DNA of 19,369 nucleotides from CAWFGW01 sp963815495 (GTDB taxonomy: Bacteria; Bacteroidota; Bacteroidia; Cytophagales; JAAEPT01). The stretch's first letter is position 1; every line of letters begins with the position of its first letter. The stretch spans positions 1 through 19,369 of the forward strand of contig CAWFGW010000018.1 in NCBI GenBank assembly GCA_963815495.1, given 5' to 3'. The position numbers and the translations under genes were made by a program. This document shows positions 1 through 8,096 of the stretch, in pieces. The notes under the pieces are model-generated. The model was given only the letters and a program-made list of their open reading frames with translations, did no database searches and was not told where the DNA came from.

Positions 1-375
1 GCTTATAAAAGCCAAGAGCAAGATCCGAGTTATGATTTAACAGCCACGCAAAGACCTTTTGCAGCCGTAATTCCAATGACGGGCAATAGCCCTTATAATC
101 TGCTTCAGCTTAAAAATATTGCGACACAGCAAACCGAAGCTGCACTAAATTATTACCGCATTTTGAACAATACCAACCACATTAATTTCAAACTGGGCTT
201 TAACAGCACTAGCCAAGAACTGAATTCAGCCTTATTAGAAAAGTTAAGCGATGGCAGCACCAATCAGTTCAACGATGCGGCACTGAATAACTTGGTCGAT
301 TACTCATTTAACGATTATTATTTTGGGCTTTACTACAAAGTAAAGCTGGGCAAATTGGTGATGAACCCAGGTTAA
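1..375 (+). pseudogene. TonB-dependent-receptor-like outer-membrane barrel, upstream fragment (5' cut by window, 3' frameshift)
   Basis: The reading frame is open from base 1, so the gene begins before the window. The peptide is rich in aromatic and polar residues in alternating patterns (for example NDYYFGLYYKVKLGKLV near its end), as in transmembrane strands of outer-membrane barrels. It stops at a TAA at 373-375, but the frame one base earlier continues smoothly with LNLHQYQIENTQNG and the rest of a barrel to 1316. The two pieces read as one protein if one T is restored in the ggttaaac at 370-377. The likely family is the outer-membrane barrel of TonB-dependent-receptor/carboxypeptidase-regulatory-like proteins of Bacteroidetes. 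The break may be a true inactivating deletion or an assembly error. The substrate cannot be told. Confidence 0.7.
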
Positions 376-1316
376 ACTTACATCAATACCAAATTGAAAA
401 CACGCAGAATGGAGTGACTGAAGGGTTCGATAAAATGCTGCTTTTGCCATCGGTAAATGCCAAATACAATTTCAGGAACTCACATTCGCTGAATTTAAAT
501 TATTCGGTAAACGCCAATTTCACCGACATTCAGAATGCTGCCGAGGGCATTATTGTGCAAAGTTATAACGGATTGTTTGCCGGCAACCCTGTGCTCGACA
601 ACAGTTGGTACCATAACCTAAGCCTCAATTATTTCAACTTCAACATGTATAACTTTCTGAATGTTTCGGGTGGCTTAAGTTACCAGAAGAGATATGATGA
701 CATTACAAACATCATCGATTTCAGCGGCTTGGAAAGGATTAATACACCAATTAACATCGACTTGGCAAACGAGAACCTTTCCGGTAATGCAAGTATAGAC
801 AAGCGCTTTGACAATTACAGGCTAAGCTTTTCGGGCAACTGGTCGCGCATAGTGACCAACAATAGAATTAGCGATATTCAAAATGAGAATGTAAGTTTTC
901 AACAAGGTTATAAGGCGGGTTTATCAACTACTTTGCTCAAGTCCTTAGAGATGAATTTTGGTTACGAGGTCTCTTTCAATAATTATCAAGCCAATAATAC
1001 AACGAGTAATTTCGAAAACCACAAACCTACCGCTAGCCTTATTGTGCGTTTTTTGAAGTCGTTTAGGTTCGATACCAATTACGAATACAACACCTATAAA
1101 AACACTTCAAACGATACACAAAGCACCTATGATTTACTGAATGCTAATTTAAGTTTCAGAAAAGAAGGCAGTAAGTGGGAGTTTAAAGCCACTGGAATGA
1201 ACTTACTAAATACCACAGGTGTCAGAAGAGATTCGTTTTCGGAAAGCTTGATCAGCACTTACGAATACTTTATTCAAAAGCGTTATTTCCTATTTTCAGC
1301 TGTTTACGATTTATAA
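372..1316 (+). pseudogene. TonB-dependent-receptor-like outer-membrane barrel, C-terminal fragment (frameshifted)
   Basis: This is the continuation of the barrel begun at base 1, read in the next frame. It is about 314 residues and ends with a hydrophobic/aromatic strand (RYFLFSAVYDL), the usual end of an outer-membrane barrel. Alternating strands recur throughout (SLNLNYSVNANF, LSLNYFNFNMYNF, GLSTTLLKSLEMNFGYEVSF, LIVRFLKSFRFDTNYEYNTY, KWEFKATGMNLLN), matching the C-terminal barrel of the OMP_b-brl_3-like group as I remember it. No signal peptide or plug is present because the N-terminus is missing. A start at 414 (GTG) or an internal ATG is formally possible, but neither has context support, and the homologous-looking sequence runs upstream of it to the frameshift. 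A strong terminator follows at 1344-1373. Confidence 0.7.
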
Positions 1317-1343
1317 AATAATTCATTATAAATTTTTGTACGA

Positions 1344-1373
1344 ATGCCATCTGATTTTCAGATGGCATTTTTA
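1344..1373 (+). terminator. Rho-independent terminator after the barrel gene
   Basis: A perfect 11-bp stem (atgccatctga at 1344-1354 with tcagatggcat at 1358-1368) with a TTT loop is followed by a T-rich run. It sits 27 bases after the barrel stop codon. Confidence 0.9.
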
Positions 1374-1429
1374 CTTTTGTGCCTATAGTGTCAAGGCTAA
1401 AGGTCAGAGGTTCAGGTTTGTTTTTAATA

Positions 1430-1453
1430 CAATAGGCTTTTAAAAGCCTATTG
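1430..1453. repeat. 24-bp perfect palindrome upstream of the GTPase operon
   Basis: Bases 1430-1441 (caataggctttt) are followed without a gap by their exact reverse complement. The palindrome lies 64 bases before the first gene of the five-gene operon and after the terminator of the previous gene. It could be an operator or a cruciform/repeat element. A terminator role is less likely because there is no T-run and no loop. Confidence 0.6.
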
Positions 1454-1516
1454 CTGTGCAGACTGATCAATAATTTCTGCTATTTTTATGCCCAAGGTTT
1501 TTTAATCATAATAGCC

Positions 1517-2146
1517 ATGAAGCGTCTTCTTTTTATCGTAATCCTCATAGGCATTGTTTCTTACGTAGCAGTTCAGTATTTCAAGGACCGCAGGTTCAAT
1601 CCGCCATCGGCCTACGACTACGCTTTAAGCGAAAATATCGATGCCGACTTTTATGACAAAACTGTTGTTAAAGAATACTACAAATCTGCACTGGAAATAG
1701 GTATGTATGCCCGCTCACTTTGGCGAAACGACCAAATTGACGTACGCTCAATCGACAATGAAGATTTTGAATCTACCCGCGCCACACAGGTATATATAGA
1801 AATGATTGCAAGCACCAAAATGTTGGAAGATCAATTGGAGCTTTCGGCCATGTTAAAGGAACAAGGTTATACAAATGGCGAAGTAAAAATGTATTTCGAG
1901 CAAAACCTTACTCCAGAAGACTTACAGATAAAGCGGCTTTCTAACCTGATTGGGTTGAAAATTGGCGCACGTGGAGCTGCCGTTTGGCAACTTCAAAAAT
2001 TGCTGAATACGGACAGCGACAGCATTCCTCAGGATGGAATATTCAATCTAATTACCACGAACCGACTGAAGAATTTTCAAGAAAATAGCGGCTTGTTCCC
2101 TTCGGGCGAAGTAGATAAAGAAACACTCAAAGCTTTAATTCAATAA
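1517..2146 (+). CDS. Membrane-anchored peptidoglycan-binding domain protein
   Basis: The protein has 209 residues. An N-terminal hydrophobic helix (about residues 4-20, LLFIVILIGIVSYVAVQ) after MKR anchors it in the inner membrane with the rest probably outside the cytoplasm. The C-terminus (about 146-208) has the pattern of a PG_binding_1 domain: IGLKIGARGAAVWQLQKLLN, then DGIFNLITTNRLKNFQ and GEVDKETLKAL. The middle (about 40-140) is helical and unassigned. The ATG at 1517 is chosen over an in-frame start at 1451 because the MKRLLFIVIL start gives a clean membrane anchor, whereas the extra upstream residues do not look like a natural N-terminus. It is the first gene of a tight operon with coiled-coil, longin-like, small GTPase and hybrid kinase genes; the next gene starts 2 bases after its stop. 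It may tether the system to the cell wall. Confidence 0.8.
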   Translation: MKRLLFIVILIGIVSYVAVQYFKDRRFNPPSAYDYALSENIDADFYDKTVVKEYYKSALEIGMYARSLWRNDQIDVRSIDNEDFESTRATQVYIEMIASTKMLEDQLELSAMLKEQGYTNGEVKMYFEQNLTPEDLQIKRLSNLIGLKIGARGAAVWQLQKLLNTDSDSIPQDGIFNLITTNRLKNFQENSGLFPSGEVDKETLKALIQ

Positions 2147-2148
2147 CA

Positions 2149-2499
2149 ATGGCTAAGGAAAAAGAAGAAGAAAAGAAACAACCAGTTTCTTCAGGCGACC
2201 CAAAAATTGATGCAGTAAAACAATTGATTTTTGGAGAAAGTATGCAGCAGTACGATGCAGAATTCAATGAAATTAAGGCGTTGATGAAGCGCACACGCAA
2301 CGAGATTGAGAACGAGTTGAATGACACGCGCGATCAGCTCAACAACATCATTAACGACCTACGCACGGACATGAACAAAAAAGTAACCCAGCTAAGGTCT
2401 GACATGGACGAAGCCGTTACCGATTTGGACAACCGCAAAGTAAATAGAAAGCTGCTCGGAGCCCTTCTTCAAGAAATGGGCAAACAAATCGCTGAATAA
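2149..2499 (+). CDS. Small coiled-coil protein of the GTPase operon
   Basis: The protein has 116 residues, is highly charged and has no signal or membrane segment. The first ~15 residues are Lys/Glu-rich (AKEKEEEKKQ). Residues ~36-100 show heptad-like helical repeats (IKALMKRTRNEIENEL, DQLNNIINDLRTDMNKKV, TQLRSDMDEAVTDL), so a coiled coil is very likely. The C-terminus (NRKLLGALLQEMGKQIAE) looks amphipathic. I do not recognise a named family. It starts 2 bases after the peptidoglycan-binding gene and ends 9 bases before the longin-like gene, so it is part of the same transcript. It probably acts as a scaffold or adaptor in the complex; that role is inferred from its position only. Confidence 0.8.
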   Translation: MAKEKEEEKKQPVSSGDPKIDAVKQLIFGESMQQYDAEFNEIKALMKRTRNEIENELNDTRDQLNNIINDLRTDMNKKVTQLRSDMDEAVTDLDNRKVNRKLLGALLQEMGKQIAE

Positions 2500-2508
2500 G
2501 GCTTATTT

Positions 2509-3345
2509 ATGAGCAAAGGCTTGGCTTTTGATAAACTCAGAGAGATTCTCCTAGAAAAGGACTGGGAGGAAAGGGAAGAGTTTGCCCAAAAGTTAAATGA
2601 CCTTGACGATCAACTGAATTCAAGAAATAGGCTGGAGGAAAAAATACAGCCTATTTTAGACACCGAACGGGACAATCTCAAACACAAATTTCCCGAACTT
2701 TTTGGCCCGCAAATTACAGAGTCCATAAGTAAGCAAATCCGGGAGTCGCAAGACGAAGTAGTGGAGGCGCTGTACCCTATTCTCGGTCGGATGATTAAAA
2801 AGTACATAACCAGCGAGATCGAAAAGCTTTCAGAAAAAGTAGACGAGCAAATGAAACTTGCTTTTTCTTGGGAAGCTTGGAAGCTCAGGATCAAAGCTTG
2901 GCTTACAGGAACACCTCAAAAGAGCGTCATCATTTCTAAGTTGATCGAACCGAAAATCGAAGAGATTTTCATTATTGAAAAACAGTCTGGGTTATTGCTA
3001 GGTAGTTTCTCTAAAAATCACTCGGTTGATCAAGACATGATTGCCGCCATGTTAACAGCCATAAAAGCTTTTGTTGAGGATGCCTTTAAAGGCGAAGAGC
3101 AAGAGCTCGATAGCATAGATTACGACAACTATAAAATCGTGATCAAAAACTTTAAATCCTTTTTTATTGCTGTGGTAACTTCGGGCGGAATGAGCTTGGC
3201 CTTTAGAGATAAACTAGACGACACCTTACTCGATTTCAGCGAGAAAGTATTGAAAAACGCAAGACAAAGCGCAAATCAAGAAGCACAACCAGACCAAATA
3301 TCCCTAGGCTTGGAAAAGTACTTCACAAAGTTTGACGAAGAATGA
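2509..3345 (+). CDS. Longin/roadblock-like domain protein, probable partner of the adjacent small GTPase
   Basis: The protein has 278 residues and appears cytoplasmic. The N-terminal ~85 residues are charged and helical. A middle stretch (about 88-135, LYPILGRMIKKYITSEIEKL and on to WKLRIKAWLTGTP) and a C-terminal domain (about 149-245: EEIFIIEKQSGLLLGSF, DQDMIAAMLTAIKAFVEDAF, KIVIKNFKSFFIAVVTSGG) match, from memory, the N-terminal half of large OmpA-family cell-envelope biogenesis proteins of cyanobacteria and proteobacteria. There the pattern 'LIHRETGLLL ... D-D-M-SGMLTAI-DFV-DSF' occurs before the OmpA peptidoglycan-binding domain. The C-terminal fold is expected to be longin/roadblock-like, the class of partner that MglB is for MglA. 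Its last base pairs overlap the GTPase start by 4 (ATGA), which implies translational coupling and supports a shared complex. No OmpA domain is present. Confidence 0.75.
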   Translation: MSKGLAFDKLREILLEKDWEEREEFAQKLNDLDDQLNSRNRLEEKIQPILDTERDNLKHKFPELFGPQITESISKQIRESQDEVVEALYPILGRMIKKYITSEIEKLSEKVDEQMKLAFSWEAWKLRIKAWLTGTPQKSVIISKLIEPKIEEIFIIEKQSGLLLGSFSKNHSVDQDMIAAMLTAIKAFVEDAFKGEEQELDSIDYDNYKIVIKNFKSFFIAVVTSGGMSLAFRDKLDDTLLDFSEKVLKNARQSANQEAQPDQISLGLEKYFTKFDEE

Positions 3346-3818
3346 ATAAAAAAGTAATACTGATTGGGCATTTCGGGGTAGGTAAAACTTCGCTGGTTCA
3401 ACAGTTTGTTCATAGTCGTTTTTCAGAAAAATACCTTACCACCATTGGGGTTAAAATTGACAAAAAGATAGTTGAATTTGATGGCCGCCAAATGACTTTG
3501 TTAATTTGGGATGTGGCTGGAGAAACTGAACAAAAGAAAGTACCCCAAAGCTATTTACTAGGAGCACATGGAGTAATATACGTTTTCGATCTTACACGCC
3601 CATCTACCTACGAAAACTTAAGCGAGCAAATCGACTACGTCAAAAAGCTTTTGCCACAAGCGCCCATTCAAATTTTAGGCAATAAGAAAGACCTGCTCTC
3701 TTCAGAAGAAATAGAAGAAGTATTGGCGCAAATCAATTTTGATTTAAAAACCACCAGCGCCAAAACTGGTGAGCATGTAGAGTTGGCCTTTCTCAATTTA
3801 TCTAAAGCAATGGCTTAA
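3342..3818 (+). CDS. Rab/Ras-like small GTPase
   Basis: The protein has 158 residues and is a complete small GTPase. Motifs are G1 GHFGVGKTS (9-17), switch I with YLTTIGVKI (31-39; the G2 Thr is T33 or T34), G3 WDVAGETE (56-63), G4 NKKD (114-117) and G5 TSAK (138-141). The TTIGVKI and WDVAG blocks resemble eukaryotic Rab/Ras proteins more than MglA. The position of Ras Gln61 is Glu61 here, and that of Ras Gly12 is Phe11, so intrinsic hydrolysis and GAP dependence may differ. There is no C-terminal cysteine for prenylation, as expected in bacteria. It overlaps the longin-like gene by 4 bases, and its stop codon directly abuts the start of the hybrid kinase gene. It is likely the switch of the operon's signalling complex; the effector is unknown. 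Confidence 0.92.
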   Translation: MNKKVILIGHFGVGKTSLVQQFVHSRFSEKYLTTIGVKIDKKIVEFDGRQMTLLIWDVAGETEQKKVPQSYLLGAHGVIYVFDLTRPSTYENLSEQIDYVKKLLPQAPIQILGNKKDLLSSEEIEEVLAQINFDLKTTSAKTGEHVELAFLNLSKAMA

Positions 3819-5699
3819 ATGGAAAGGCTACAACAGATTAAATTGGAACAGATCGAGTCCAAAATCCAAGTAGTCATTTTTGATGTTGAGGGCCAGGTTC
3901 AGCAAACTTGCAACACGCTACTGAAGATCAAAAAGGAAACTTCACTTTACAATCAGTTTGTTTTTTTCCAAAGTCTTCAGCCCATAATTCAGTCTTCTGC
4001 AGTGGGCGAAAGTCATTCTTTTCCTGAAATAGAGTGGAATGAGCTAGTAAATGCACTTTTCGGAATTACGATCACTAAAATTGAAGAACAACAGATTCAA
4101 TTGGTGATTGTGGATAAAACCGAAGACTACGAAAAACTGGTCAGTAATCAGCAAAGCAGAAATGACAGCGCGATCAATGAAGAGGTAGCCTTGCTACAAA
4201 AGAAAGTATCTGAAATGGAAAGCCAACTCCTCGCTTTTCAGAACGAAGAATTAAAGAGAATTCAAGGCTTTAAAAATGAGTTTTTCGCAAGCGTAAGCCA
4301 CGAAATACGAACGCCACTACAAAGTATTACTGGCTTGGTGCAACTTTCTACAGATAACAGTGCTGCTATTCGCGAGTATTTGCCAGCAATCAAGTCTACT
4401 TCGGAACACCTGAATTCTATCGTGAATGACATTTTAGACCTTTCTAAAATTGAAGCTGGGAAGTTGACGTTTGAAGACTTAGACTTCGATTTAACCGAAA
4501 CCATCCAAAGTGTATTGATAGGCTTTCAGTTTGCGGCCAAGCATAAAAATACTGAGCTGATTATTGAGGCACCGAAGGAGTCAATCAGCGTAAAAAGTGA
4601 CCCGACACGACTTCGTCAAATACTCTATAACCTCTTAGGAAACAGCCTAAAGTTTACTGACAAAGGCAGGGTTCAACTTAACATTGTATTGGTTGCTAAA
4701 GAAGAAGGCAGAATTAGGATCAAGTTTGAGCTGAGCGATACAGGCATCGGAATGTCAGCCGAACAAATTAAGGCTGTGCTTGAACCTTATGGACAAGCCA
4801 ATTCAACCACTGCCAGAATATATGGCGGAACGGGCTTGGGCATGGGCATTGCCATTAAGCTGATAGAGGCCTTTGGAGGCAAACTAATAATTGATAGTAC
4901 ACCCAACAAGGGCACAAAAATGAGCTTTGAGCTAGCACTGAACCTGGGTGATGGATTGAGTGCAACTTCAGCTGTACAAGAAAGCATTCACTCTATTGAA
5001 GGCCTTTCTGTTTTATATGCCGAAGACGATGAAGTAAGTCGCAAAGTAATTGCCAACTTTCTTGAGTCGAAAAAGGTGGATTTAACAGTAGTAGAATCGG
5101 GTGATGAGTTGCTTTCACAACTGGAAAACAAAAACTTCGACCTTGTAATTTCTGATTTGCAATTGAGCGGCTTAAGCGGTGGCGAAGCATTTTTGGAAGC
5201 TGCACAAAAAGGCATATTTACTCCGTTCATTTTTGTCAGTGGTTCTCGACCCAATATTGAAACTGAAATTTTTCATTCACATTATACTTGGCTTCAAAAA
5301 CCCGTTGATTTAACCGATTTACAAGCTGCCTTGGCGCAAATGGTGCAACGGAAAAATGAGTTCAAAGTCAATTTAGACTTACTGAAGCGCACGGTTGGTG
5401 GAGACCAACAATTTATGACTGAAATGGTTGATACCATTTTAAGCACACTGCCAAAAGAAATGGCCTTGCTAGAAAAAGGCATTGAAAACTCTGATTGGGA
5501 AGCGGTCAGGAAAATCACCCACAAAATCCGGCCAAGCATCGACTATTTAGGAATAGAAGTGTTGAGTAATTTGAGAAAAGAAATTCATGCTTTGGCTGAA
5601 AGTAATAATGAGGAAACATCCATAGAAGCATTGTCGGCCACCTTTAGTTCTTCTGTTGCTTTTGCCTTAAATAATTTGAAATTTACAAGCCTTTTTTAA
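3819..5699 (+). CDS. Soluble hybrid histidine kinase (PAS-like?-HisKA-HATPase-REC-Hpt)
   Basis: The protein has 626 residues and no membrane segment or signal peptide. The N-terminal ~110 residues may be a degenerate PAS-like sensor (ESKIQVVIFDVEGQVQQTCN), followed by a coiled coil (~118-150). The kinase core has phospho-acceptor His161 in ASVSHEIRTPL, an N box with N271/N275 (DPTRLRQILYNLLGNSLKF), a G1 box DTGIG (307-311) and a G2 box GGTGLGMG (336-343). A receiver domain (~396-510) has D403/D404, phospho-acceptor D446 (VISDLQL), S474 and K494. A C-terminal Hpt domain has His568 (THKIRPSIDYLG). All phosphorelay residues are present, so a full His-Asp-His relay is expected with output to a response regulator coded elsewhere. 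The start ATG follows the GTPase stop codon with no gap, so kinase and GTPase are co-translated and probably function together. It ends back to back with a convergent permease gene. Confidence 0.93.
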   Translation: MERLQQIKLEQIESKIQVVIFDVEGQVQQTCNTLLKIKKETSLYNQFVFFQSLQPIIQSSAVGESHSFPEIEWNELVNALFGITITKIEEQQIQLVIVDKTEDYEKLVSNQQSRNDSAINEEVALLQKKVSEMESQLLAFQNEELKRIQGFKNEFFASVSHEIRTPLQSITGLVQLSTDNSAAIREYLPAIKSTSEHLNSIVNDILDLSKIEAGKLTFEDLDFDLTETIQSVLIGFQFAAKHKNTELIIEAPKESISVKSDPTRLRQILYNLLGNSLKFTDKGRVQLNIVLVAKEEGRIRIKFELSDTGIGMSAEQIKAVLEPYGQANSTTARIYGGTGLGMGIAIKLIEAFGGKLIIDSTPNKGTKMSFELALNLGDGLSATSAVQESIHSIEGLSVLYAEDDEVSRKVIANFLESKKVDLTVVESGDELLSQLENKNFDLVISDLQLSGLSGGEAFLEAAQKGIFTPFIFVSGSRPNIETEIFHSHYTWLQKPVDLTDLQAALAQMVQRKNEFKVNLDLLKRTVGGDQQFMTEMVDTILSTLPKEMALLEKGIENSDWEAVRKITHKIRPSIDYLGIEVLSNLRKEIHALAESNNEETSIEALSATFSSSVAFALNNLKFTSLF

Positions 5700-8096
5700 T
5701 CAATCAACCCTAAGTATCTCAGACGGGTTTTTTCTAGAATTGAGCCAAACTATTGAAGCCACAATATTTAAGGTTATGAAACTAATGATCACTACGGACA
5801 TAACCATTAAGTTTAAGCTAATAGATGTGTGATAAGCAAAATTTTCGATCCAATTTTCTATAAATAAATAAGTAATTGGCAGAGCAATAGCACTAGCGCA
5901 AATAATTATAACAAAGGAATCGCGAAAGATTAATTTGATAATTGAAGATGTCATCGCACCAAGTACTTTTCTTATTCCAATTTCTTTTTTACGCTGATTC
6001 ACATTAAAAGCTGCGAGTCCCGAAACACCAATGAGTGAAATGATAATGCATAGTATTGACATAGTCATTACTACAGTATTTTGGTTTTTGTCCGCTTCGT
6101 ACTGACTATTGAGGTTTTGGTTTAGAAATGTAAAGTCGAACGGGTAGTCAGGATTTACTTGATTCCAAGAATGCCTAAGATCTGTCATTAGCTTATCCAT
6201 ATCTTTAGAGTCAAACTTCAATATTATCTGGTTTCCTGGTTGATTATCAAAAATAATAACTAGGGGCTCTATAGGATTGTGTAGGGAGAAGAAGTTGAAA
6301 TCATTTACCACACCAATCACTCTACCGAATTCTTCCTGCCTAAAAAAGCCCATCTTTTTCTCCAAGGACTGATTCCACCCGAGCACCTTGGTTGCAGCCT
6401 CATTTACTACAAAATATTTATTACCACTGTTGTTTTCTGGTTTAAAAAACTCTCCTTCCTTTAGTGATATCCCGAAGGTTTTTAGATAGTCAGCATCGCC
6501 TCGAATAGTTTTAAATTCCTGTTGTTGCATCTGCCCCTCTTTTTCAACCATAAAAACGGTCTGACCAATACTTGAGCCGGGTAAAAAACTAGAGGACGTT
6601 ACTGAGGTTACGCTGGGAATGGTTTTAAACTGTTGTTTTAGTATTTCGAATTTGCTCTGAACGAGGCTGTCTTGACTATTGATAATCATAACCTGATTAC
6701 TGTCATAGCCTAATTCAGTGTTTTGAAGAAAGTGCAGTTGGTCTTTCATGAGTAATGTGCCGGCCAAAACCCCAATAGAAATGGTGAACTGAATAAAGAC
6801 CAATCCTTTTCGGAGCAAACTACCCCCTCGCTCTTTAACAGTTCCGCCTTTTAGTGCATTGATGGGTGATATTTTTGCTAAATAGAAGGATGGGTAAAGA
6901 CCAGAAACTAACCCTGTAAAAAGAGCAATAATAAAGAATTGAATAATTAATGATGGTTGGTCAATAAGATTAAATGTGAAGTTGACACCCAATATAGCTT
7001 GGAAAGCAGAGTGTTCAATGATGAGCCAGGCACTCAATAAGCTCAAAATGAAAGCAAAAACCACTTGAATTAACGATTCTGTCAGAAGCGACACCCTCAG
7101 TCTTTCCCTTGGCGAGCCCAGTACCTTACGAATGCCTTTTTCTTTGGCACGAAGGCCAGCTCGAGCAGTTGAGAGGTTTACATAGTTAATGCAAGCCAAA
7201 AGCAATATTGATACACCAATAATAGAATAAGCAATTAGGTTGCCCCTGTTCCCTTTTGGAAAGTCATCGTCAATTAAGGTTGTGTCATAATGAATGTCGG
7301 AGAGCTTTTGCATGCGAAGTCTGTGCTCACCATTGATTACCTTACCGAATGGCATGTAATACTTTTCATTAAATCCCTCAAATTTTGCTAAAAACTTTTC
7401 CTTATTAAACCCAGGTTTCATAAGAACATAATTTAGAACATCTGCATTCCATAGGGCTTCAGAGTTGAATACTCCATTTTGAAGTGCAAATTCTCTTTCG
7501 CTCACCCCAGAAATAAGTACGTCAAATTTGAAATGGACATTTACGGGTAAGTCTTGAAATACGCCAGAGATTTTTATGTTTTTGCCGTCAATTTTTATCA
7601 GTTGGCCTATAGCAGGGTTGTTTCCAAAAATTCTGGTTTTAGTTTTTTCAGAAATTAACGCAACATTGGGGTCGGCAAAACTTGACCTATTTCCAGCGAC
7701 AATTTGTAAACTAAAGATGTCCAAAACGGAAGGGTCGGTATAATACATTCGATTTTCCGTAAACCTTTCTCCATCTACCTCTATTTCTTGAGAATTAACT
7801 GAAGAGAATCGTGCATATGATTCTATCTCAGGAAATTGTTCTGCTAGCATTGGAGTCAATTCACTAGCAGAATAAGCTGTATTAAACTCAACTCCTGGGG
7901 CTTTTAAAATATGGCTAAGTCTAAATACCCTGTCCGCCTTATCATGGTGCTGATCATAAGTTAGCTCGTTCTGCAAATATAGTAGAAGCCAAATAGACGC
8001 AGTTAAACCTAGTGTAAGCCCTAATACATTAATAACAGAAAACATAGGGTTTTTGCGTAGGAGTCGAAGGGTCAGCTTGAAGTCTATAAATTTCAT
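5700..8096 (-). CDS. ABC transporter permease, MacB/FtsX type
   Basis: The protein has 798 residues, the usual length of the two-repeat Bacteroidetes MacB-like permease. An N-terminal helix (~20-41) is followed by a large periplasmic MacB_PCD-type domain (FRLSHILKAPG, YARFSSVNSQE, GVFQDLPVNVHF), then a three-helix FtsX core (NLIAYSIIGVSILLLACINYV, with STARAGLRAKEKGIRKVLGS, and the YPSFYLAKISPINALKGG signature). After a linker helix (QFTISIGVLAGTLL) a second periplasmic domain follows, and then a second FtsX core (VVMTMSILCIIISLIGVSGLAAF, KKEIGIRKVLGAMTSSIIKLI). It should be an inner-membrane mechanotransmitting component, exporting or extracting lipids, peptides or lipoproteins; the substrate is unknown. 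No ATPase gene is adjacent, so it must borrow one. Its stop codon touches that of the convergent kinase. A sigma-54-type response regulator lies upstream on the other strand, which may regulate it, although I found no -24/-12 element. Confidence 0.92.
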   Translation of the reverse strand: MKFIDFKLTLRLLRKNPMFSVINVLGLTLGLTASIWLLLYLQNELTYDQHHDKADRVFRLSHILKAPGVEFNTAYSASELTPMLAEQFPEIESYARFSSVNSQEIEVDGERFTENRMYYTDPSVLDIFSLQIVAGNRSSFADPNVALISEKTKTRIFGNNPAIGQLIKIDGKNIKISGVFQDLPVNVHFKFDVLISGVSEREFALQNGVFNSEALWNADVLNYVLMKPGFNKEKFLAKFEGFNEKYYMPFGKVINGEHRLRMQKLSDIHYDTTLIDDDFPKGNRGNLIAYSIIGVSILLLACINYVNLSTARAGLRAKEKGIRKVLGSPRERLRVSLLTESLIQVVFAFILSLLSAWLIIEHSAFQAILGVNFTFNLIDQPSLIIQFFIIALFTGLVSGLYPSFYLAKISPINALKGGTVKERGGSLLRKGLVFIQFTISIGVLAGTLLMKDQLHFLQNTELGYDSNQVMIINSQDSLVQSKFEILKQQFKTIPSVTSVTSSSFLPGSSIGQTVFMVEKEGQMQQQEFKTIRGDADYLKTFGISLKEGEFFKPENNSGNKYFVVNEAATKVLGWNQSLEKKMGFFRQEEFGRVIGVVNDFNFFSLHNPIEPLVIIFDNQPGNQIILKFDSKDMDKLMTDLRHSWNQVNPDYPFDFTFLNQNLNSQYEADKNQNTVVMTMSILCIIISLIGVSGLAAFNVNQRKKEIGIRKVLGAMTSSIIKLIFRDSFVIIICASAIALPITYLFIENWIENFAYHTSISLNLMVMSVVIISFITLNIVASIVWLNSRKNPSEILRVD

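Noticed and set aside
1451..1516. Upstream in-frame start for the peptidoglycan-binding protein
   Set aside because: The extra 22 residues overlap the palindrome, and the downstream ATG gives a cleaner membrane anchor.
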